DNA of 64,000 nucleotides, taken from positions 28,809 to 92,808 of the forward strand of contig NZ_LMIJ01000013.1 in NCBI RefSeq assembly GCF_001428665.1, written 5' to 3'. The DNA comes from Acidovorax sp. Root219 (GTDB lineage Bacteria > Pseudomonadota > Gammaproteobacteria > Burkholderiales > Burkholderiaceae_C). The notes beneath the pieces were generated by a model. It was not told the origin of the DNA and ran no database searches. It worked only from the letters and a program-made list of their open reading frames with translations. This document shows positions 58,596-64,000 of this stretch, piece after piece; the stretch's first letter is position 1; each line of letters begins with the position of its first letter. The translations under genes and the position numbers were made by a program.

Positions 58596-59404
58596 GGATT
58601 GTGAGCGCCGGATGCCGCGCGGAATCCACATCGCAAAGGGTCTGAAATGGGCATAAGTACTCTCGTGAAGGTGGCAATCACGGTCCGAAGCGGCGCCAGA
58701 CAGGCACGCCAGGGAACCAGGGCCTGCGCAAGCGCAGTGAATTCGTCGACCACGATGTCGCAGTCGGGATGCGCCGTTGGATCGGGAGGACCCTCAGGCC
58801 CCCATTCATCGGGGCGTCGGGCAAAAGCGGTTTTGAAGCCGCAGGCGCGGGCAGCGTTCAAGTCGAAGTTGTGACAGGCCACCATCAGAATATCGGCAGG
58901 CAGCAGGTTCATCCATTCGGCCGCTTGCAGGTAGGCCTCTGGGTTGGGCTTGTATGCACCGATCATCTCGCACGAGATCACGGCATCCCAGGCGATGTCG
59001 TTGCGACGGGAGACAGCAACCAGCAAGGCAACAGGGAGCATGGAGAACGAGACCACGGGAAAGCGGGTGCGCATGCGTGCCAGTGCGTCTGCAAAATCAG
59101 GCCATGCATGCAGGCGGTGCCAGCTATCGGCGAGCTGCCCGCGCTCCTGTTCACTGAACGCCTGCAGGCCATGGTCGGCGACGACCTGCGACAGGCACGA
59201 GCGGTGCACGTCGTCCATGTTGAATTTCGGCCCCACCTGCCCCACGATGCGTTTCATGGCCCGGCGCCGGTAGTCGTTGGTGATGGAATGCCAGTCTCTT
59301 TGCAGGCGGTGCGCACCGCCTGTCCGGCGGAATGCAACGCGAACACCGCTGTGCCAGTCCAGCACAGTTCCCCCCGTGTCGACAGCGATGGCCTTGATGT
59401 CCAT
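58592..59404 (-). CDS. HAD-superfamily hydrolase (haloacid dehalogenase type II-like)
   Basis: 270 residues, HAD subfamily IA. Nucleophile Asp9 in AVDTGGTVLDW; Ser motif near FSMLPVALLVAV; Lys in GAYKPNPEAY; acidic motif IV in MVACHNFDLNAARACGF. This layout is closest to type II haloacid dehalogenases, but the first motif differs from the usual DAYGT and the substrate may be a phosphate ester. About 40 residues after the core are extra. AAAGGAG precedes the ATG. First gene of the HAD-DUF2254-antiporter operon, overlapping the next by four bases. Confidence 0.82.
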   Translation of the reverse strand: MDIKAIAVDTGGTVLDWHSGVRVAFRRTGGAHRLQRDWHSITNDYRRRAMKRIVGQVGPKFNMDDVHRSCLSQVVADHGLQAFSEQERGQLADSWHRLHAWPDFADALARMRTRFPVVSFSMLPVALLVAVSRRNDIAWDAVISCEMIGAYKPNPEAYLQAAEWMNLLPADILMVACHNFDLNAARACGFKTAFARRPDEWGPEGPPDPTAHPDCDIVVDEFTALAQALVPWRACLAPLRTVIATFTRVLMPISDPLRCGFRAASGAHNP

Positions 59405-59706
59405 GGAGTCTCCTTTTGAAAGAGTGGGCGCTTGCGCAATGGAGCGAATCAGCCTAACCCATTTTTGCCAGTCCCTGCGCAATCTGCGGCCCACCTATGC
59501 CCGCAAAGACGTGCAGCGCCCTGATCAGACTTCCAGATCCGGGCGCGCCAGGGCCGGGTGCCACGCGACGAGACAGGCCATTGTGGGCACTCCGCCCCGG
59601 CAGAAAAGACAGATTCAGCGAGCCCGCGCGTCGGCAATGGGCTCTCGGTCTGAGTGGTGGCAGCGAGACCCGGCGATGAAAACCTGCGCGCGCCTGCAAG
59701 GACAGG
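59405..59706. other. 302-base intergenic region without a supported gene
   Basis: Between hrpA and the HAD gene. Several short frames are open, but none has a ribosome site or known motif. The minus-strand frame ending near 59454 reads VFAGIGGPQIAQGLAKMG at its end and could be a gene remnant, but I cannot identify a parent family. It presumably contains the HAD operon promoter. Confidence 0.4.
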
Positions 59707-62700
59707 TCAACTGTTCACCTGCGCCCACAGCTTCTCCAGGCGCTTGACGCTCACCGGCTGCGGCGTGCGCAGCTCCTGCGCGAAGAAGCTCACGCGCAGC
59801 TCCTCCAGCAGCCAGCGCAGCTCCTGCATGCGGCTGTCCACCTGGCCCTTGCGTTCGGCCACCAGGCGCCAGTAGCGCTGCTCCTGAGGGCGTACCTCGG
59901 CCAGCTTAGCGGCGTCGCGCGCGGGGTCGGCGCGGTATTTGTCCAGGCGCAGGGTGATGGCCTTGAGGTAGCGCGCGTAGTGGGCCAGTTGCGTCCAGGG
60001 CGCGATGGCGATGAAGTTCTTGGGCATCAGCCGGGCCAGTTGCTGCTGGGCGTCCTGCGTGGCCTCGGGGGCGTTCTTGGTGTCCTTGATCTTGCGCGCC
60101 GCGGAGGCAAACTCGATGAGGATGGTGCCTGCCAGGCGCGCCACCTCGTTGGCGATCAGGGTCAGGCGGCCCCTGCCCTCTTCCAGCCGGCGCTTGAAGG
60201 CGTACCCGTCGGTGGGCAGCGGGTCGAGCAGAAAGGCACGGTCCAGCGCCACGTCGATGACCTGGCTGCGCAGTTCCTCCTGCGTGCCGCCGCCCGTTCC
60301 GTCGGCGTTGCGGCCCACCTGCATGTAGGCCACGGCCATCTTCTGCAGGTCGGGGATGTTCTTTTCCAGGTACTTGAGCGCGTCCTTGATCTGCAGCGCG
60401 AACAGGCGGCGCAGGCCGGCGCGGTGCTTGGTAGCAGCCACCTCGGGCTCGTCGAAGACCTCGATGCTCACGGCGTCGCCGCCATCGATCAGGGCCGGAA
60501 AACCGATCAGCGTCTGCCCGGCCTTTCGGATCTCCATCAGCTCGGGCAGCTCGCCAAAGGTCCACGCCGTATAGCGCTGGCCTGCAGGTGCAGCGGGCTT
60601 GGCTGCCGGCTGTGCCGGCACCGGGGGCTGCCCCTTGCCCGATGCCAGGGTCGCAGCTGACCCGCTTTTGGCGGCGGGTGCCGGCACTTCTGGCTGCGGC
60701 GGCACGCCTGCGGCCAGCTTGAGCCCGGCCAGCGCCTGGAAGGCGCCGCGCGCCTTGGCGCCCCATTCGGCCTTCAAGGCGCCCAGGTTGCGGCCATGGC
60801 CCAACTGGCGACCATGCTCGTCCACCACGCGGAAGTTCATGAACAGGTGCGGGCTGAGCATGTCGAGCTTGAAGTCGGCGCGCTTCACATCGAGCGAGGT
60901 CTCGTCGCGCACCTGCTTGAGCAGCACGTCGGTCAGGCTGCCCGTGCCGAAGCGCTCGGGCGTGCCCAGTAGTGCAGCCAGGCGGGTCGCGTTCTCGGGC
61001 AGCGGCACAAAGCGGCTGCGTGGGCGCTGGTGCAGGCTCTTGAGCAGGGCCTGGATCTTGTCCTTGAGCATGCCGGGCACCAGCCATTCGCAGCGCTCGT
61101 CGTTCACCTGGTTGAGCACGAACAGCGGAATGGTCACGGTGATGCCGTCGCGCGCGTCGCCGGGCTCGTGCAGGTAGGTGGCGGCGCAATCCACCCCACC
61201 CAGGCGCACCGTCTTGGGAAACGCGTTGCTGGTGATGCCCGCCGCCTCGTGGCGCATGAGCTCTTCGCGCGTGAGCTTGAGCAGCTCGGGCTGCTGGCGC
61301 GAGGCCTCGCGGTACCAGGCCTCGAAGCCATGGCCGCTGCACACGTCGGGCGGCAGCTGCTGGTCATAGAAGGCGTAGATCAGCTCATCGTCCACCAGCA
61401 CGTCCTGGCGGCGCGACTTGTGTTCGAGCTCTTCGACCTTGGCGATGAGCTTCTGGTTGGCGGCCAGGAAGGGCAGCTTGCTCTCCCAGTTGCCGCCCAC
61501 CAGCGCCTCGCGGATGAAGATCTCGCGCGCCGCATGCGGGTCGATCTTGCCGAAATTGATGCGCCGGCCGTTGTAGACCACCAGGCCGTAGAGCGTGGCG
61601 CGTTCCAGCGCCGTGACTTCGGCCGACTTCTTCTCCCAGTGCGGGTCCAGCAACTGCTTCTTGAGCAGGTGCCCGCCCACCTCTTCGAGCCACTGCGGCT
61701 CGATGGCGGCGATGCCCCGCCCGAACAGGCGCGTGGTTTCCACCAGTTCGGCTGCCACGATCCAGCGGCCGGGCTTCTTGGCTAGGTGGGCGCCCGGGTG
61801 CTTGTAGAACTTGATGCCGCGTGCGCCCAGGTACCAGTCTTCCTCTTCGCTGCGCGCGCCGATGTTGCCCAAGAGGCCGGCCAGCATCGACAGGTGCAGC
61901 TGCTCGTAGCTTGCCGGTTGGCTGTTGATGGCCCACTTGTGCTCGGCCACCACGGTGAGCAGCTGGGTGTGGATGTCGCGCCACTCGCGCAGGCGGCGGA
62001 TGCTGATGAAGTTCTGGCGCAGCAACTGCTCGTACTGGCGATTGCTCAGCTTGTGCGTGGGCGCATGCGCCTCGGCACTTGCCACGGCGGGCGCTGGCGC
62101 TGCAGCGGCCACCATGCGCTGCGCTACAGGCAAAAACGCCTGCGAGGGCGCACGCTGGTTGGCCATGGCCTTCTGCGCACGGGCCGACGGCAGCGTGGGC
62201 GCCCCGCCACGGGCCTCGTTGATCCACTTCCACAGCTTGAGGTAGCCGCTGAACTCGCTCTTCTCGTCGTCGAACTTGGCATGCGCCTGGTCGGCCTGCT
62301 GCTGCGCCTCCAGGGGACGGTCGCGCACATCCTGAACGCTCAGGGCGCTGGCAATCACCAGCACCTCGTCCAGCGCCTTGCGGTCGCGTGCCTCCAGGAT
62401 CATGCGGCCCACGCGCGGGTCGAGCGGCAGGCGCGACAGCTCCACGCCCATGGGCGTGAGCTCGTTGGCCTCGTCCACCGCGCCCAGTTCGCCCAGCAAC
62501 TGGTAGCCATCGGCAATGGCGCGGCCCGAAGGCGCTTCGATGAAGGGGAACTGAACCACGTCACCGAGATGCAGCGACTTCATGCGCAGGATCACGCCGG
62601 CGAGCGAGCTGCGCAGGATTTCCGGGTCGGTGAAGCGCGGGCGGGCGTTGAAGTCGGCCTCGTCGTACAGGCGGATGCAGATGCCGTTGGCCACCCGGCC

Positions 62701-63810
62701 GCAGCGGCCCGCGCGCTGGTTGGCGGCGGCCTGGCTGATGGGTTCGACCAGCAGTTGCTCCACCTTGCTGCGAAAGCTGTAGCGCTTGACGCGGGCCGTG
62801 CCCGCATCGATCACATAGCGGATGCCCGGCACCGTGAGCGAGGTCTCGGCCACATTGGTGGCCAGCACCAGGCGGCGGCCGGTGTGGCCGTCGAAGATGC
62901 GGTCCTGCTCGGCCTGCGACAAGCGCGCGAACAGCGGCAGCACCTCGGCGTTGCGCATCACCGGCTGGTGCGCCAGGTGCTTGCGCAGGTGGTCGGCGGC
63001 CTCGCGGATCTCGCGCTCGCCCGGCAGAAAGATCAGGATGTCGCCTGCGGCATTGCCCTGCCAGAGTTCGTCCACGCCATCGGCGATGGCTTCATTGAGG
63101 CCGTAGTCGCGCGTGTCCTCGAACGGCCGCCAGCGCTGCTCCACGGGAAAGGTGCGGCCGGATACATAAATGATGGGCGCTGGCCCTTTGGCCGACTCGA
63201 AGTGCTTGGCAAACCGGTCCGCATCGATGGTGGCCGAAGTCACCACCACCTTGAGGTCCGGCCGGCGCGGCAGGATCTGGCGGATGTAGCCCAGAAGGAA
63301 GTCGATGTTCAGGCTGCGCTCGTGCGCCTCGTCGATGATGATGGTGTCGTAGGCCTTGAGCAGCGGGTCGGTCTGCGTCTCGGCCAGCAAAATGCCGTCC
63401 GTCATGAGCTTGACCGAGGCATCGCGCGAGAGCCGGTCCTGAAAGCGCACCTTGAAGCCCACCACGTCGCCCAGCGGCGTCTTGAGCTCTTCGGCGATGC
63501 GCTTGGCCACGCTGCTGGCCGCAATGCGGCGCGGCTGGGTGTGGCCGATCATCTGGCCCTTCTGCCCTGCCGGTGCATTGCACTTGCCCCGGCCCAGGGC
63601 CAGCGCGATTTTGGGCAGCTGCGTGGTCTTGCCCGAGCCGGTTTCGCCGCAGACGATGACGACCTGGTGCTGGCGGATGGCCGCCATGATCTCCTCGCGC
63701 TTGCCCGAGACGGGCAGGGATTCGGGGAACTCGATGTGCAGCTTGGCGGGGGGCCTGGCAGGCGCGACGGGCTGGACGGGCTGGGAAAGGGGAAGCGTGG
63801 AGTCGGTCAT
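59707..63810 (-). CDS. hrpA: ATP-dependent RNA helicase HrpA
   Basis: DEAH-box helicase of 1367 residues; the E. coli protein has 1300. Walker A GETGSGKT is at 55-62, then HTQPRRIAASSVAKRIAEE, the DEAH box in IIDEAHERSLNIDFLLGYI, motif III VVTSATIDADRFA, and motif VI RAGRCGR. The C-terminal half, with the DUF3418-type region, is typical of HrpA. Two Pro/Ala-rich linkers (about 625-645 and 1045-1090) lengthen it. In E. coli it acts on stalled ribosomes and mRNA. The ATG at 63810 is the only well-placed start. Confidence 0.95.
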   Translation of the reverse strand: MTDSTLPLSQPVQPVAPARPPAKLHIEFPESLPVSGKREEIMAAIRQHQVVIVCGETGSGKTTQLPKIALALGRGKCNAPAGQKGQMIGHTQPRRIAASSVAKRIAEELKTPLGDVVGFKVRFQDRLSRDASVKLMTDGILLAETQTDPLLKAYDTIIIDEAHERSLNIDFLLGYIRQILPRRPDLKVVVTSATIDADRFAKHFESAKGPAPIIYVSGRTFPVEQRWRPFEDTRDYGLNEAIADGVDELWQGNAAGDILIFLPGEREIREAADHLRKHLAHQPVMRNAEVLPLFARLSQAEQDRIFDGHTGRRLVLATNVAETSLTVPGIRYVIDAGTARVKRYSFRSKVEQLLVEPISQAAANQRAGRCGRVANGICIRLYDEADFNARPRFTDPEILRSSLAGVILRMKSLHLGDVVQFPFIEAPSGRAIADGYQLLGELGAVDEANELTPMGVELSRLPLDPRVGRMILEARDRKALDEVLVIASALSVQDVRDRPLEAQQQADQAHAKFDDEKSEFSGYLKLWKWINEARGGAPTLPSARAQKAMANQRAPSQAFLPVAQRMVAAAAPAPAVASAEAHAPTHKLSNRQYEQLLRQNFISIRRLREWRDIHTQLLTVVAEHKWAINSQPASYEQLHLSMLAGLLGNIGARSEEEDWYLGARGIKFYKHPGAHLAKKPGRWIVAAELVETTRLFGRGIAAIEPQWLEEVGGHLLKKQLLDPHWEKKSAEVTALERATLYGLVVYNGRRINFGKIDPHAAREIFIREALVGGNWESKLPFLAANQKLIAKVEELEHKSRRQDVLVDDELIYAFYDQQLPPDVCSGHGFEAWYREASRQQPELLKLTREELMRHEAAGITSNAFPKTVRLGGVDCAATYLHEPGDARDGITVTIPLFVLNQVNDERCEWLVPGMLKDKIQALLKSLHQRPRSRFVPLPENATRLAALLGTPERFGTGSLTDVLLKQVRDETSLDVKRADFKLDMLSPHLFMNFRVVDEHGRQLGHGRNLGALKAEWGAKARGAFQALAGLKLAAGVPPQPEVPAPAAKSGSAATLASGKGQPPVPAQPAAKPAAPAGQRYTAWTFGELPELMEIRKAGQTLIGFPALIDGGDAVSIEVFDEPEVAATKHRAGLRRLFALQIKDALKYLEKNIPDLQKMAVAYMQVGRNADGTGGGTQEELRSQVIDVALDRAFLLDPLPTDGYAFKRRLEEGRGRLTLIANEVARLAGTILIEFASAARKIKDTKNAPEATQDAQQQLARLMPKNFIAIAPWTQLAHYARYLKAITLRLDKYRADPARDAAKLAEVRPQEQRYWRLVAERKGQVDSRMQELRWLLEELRVSFFAQELRTPQPVSVKRLEKLWAQVNS

Positions 63811-63930
63811 GAAGCACGCATTATCCGAGGCAGGCGTTGGCCTTGTGCAACACCGGCCATGCGCGAGCGGCCAGGGGGCACGCTGCCGCCCCATCGGGTA
63901 AGCTTTTCGGTGCGAAACGACTGCTGGACC

Positions 63931-63956
63931 GGGTGATTTTCAGGATGTAATCACCC
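63931..63956. repeat. perfect 8-bp inverted repeat upstream of hrpA
   Basis: GGGTGATT (63931-63938) and AATCACCC (63949-63956) separated by ten bases. There is no U-tract, so it is not a terminator. It may be an operator of hrpA or of a gene beyond the window edge. Confidence 0.4.
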
Positions 63957-64000
63957 CATCACCAACCGGCAATGTCGTCACGCCGCGCGCACCCCAGAAT

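Overview
The window is high-GC, densely coding and free of rRNA, tRNA, phage or CRISPR signatures. The gene set (intracellular PHB depolymerase, acetoacetyl-CoA reductase, succinylase-branch dap genes, odhA-odhB-lpdA, BamD, clpS-clpA, ZapE) and the style of the intergenic repeats point to a chromosomal segment of a betaproteobacterium, most likely Burkholderiales/Comamonadaceae (Acidovorax-like). That placement is inferred from gene content and not from a marker gene.

Layout. 0-9.4 kb: three cyclic-di-GMP proteins (a membrane GGDEF protein, an HD-GYP protein, a CHASE-PAS-GGDEF-EAL protein) interleaved with an acyl-CoA ligase, a small secreted protein and dusA. 9.5-13.2 kb: a stand-alone RelA/SpoT-type nucleotide synthetase, a PHB depolymerase with a long Lys/Ala/Pro tail, and an orphan rsxB overlapping its stop codon. 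13.2-14.7 kb: a methyl-accepting protein with its sensor domain at the C-terminus. 14.8-25.7 kb: one long co-directional run dapC-dapD-pilU-dapE-prmB that continues by a 4-base overlap into a four-gene membrane glycosylation-type cassette (GT2, DUF2142, SMR-like flippase, 854-residue membrane protein). 25.8-32.4 kb: GNAT, ABC-F, a 24-codon ORF with a terminator, a secreted protein, a 20-residue-period LRR protein and a periplasmic binding protein. 32.4-43.1 kb: phaB, clpA/clpS, dnaE, bamD and a DinG-type helicase. 43.3-52 kb: a PP2C phosphatase, zapE with a coupled secreted protein, and the 2-oxoglutarate dehydrogenase operon. 52-64 kb: a 267-bp nested-palindrome element, an AI-2E-family permease, a Qnr-like pentapeptide protein with an EmrE-type pump and TetR regulator, a HAD-DUF2254-antiporter operon, and hrpA.

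How it fits together. Most genes are housekeeping. Two themes recur. The first is second messengers (three c-di-GMP proteins and one alarmone-type synthetase within 10.6 kb). The second is PHB turnover: phaZ and phaB lie 20 kb apart but share a 10-bp sequence, TGCACTGCAA, upstream, which could be a PhaR-type site.

No wholly new multi-gene system is proven here. The best candidates for something undescribed are the four-gene glycan cassette, the histone-like tail on PhaZ, the RelA/SpoT protein with an unrecognised C-terminal half, the 24-codon ORF, the LRR protein and the hairpin over the clpS stop codon. All function calls come from motif recognition by eye; no database search was run.
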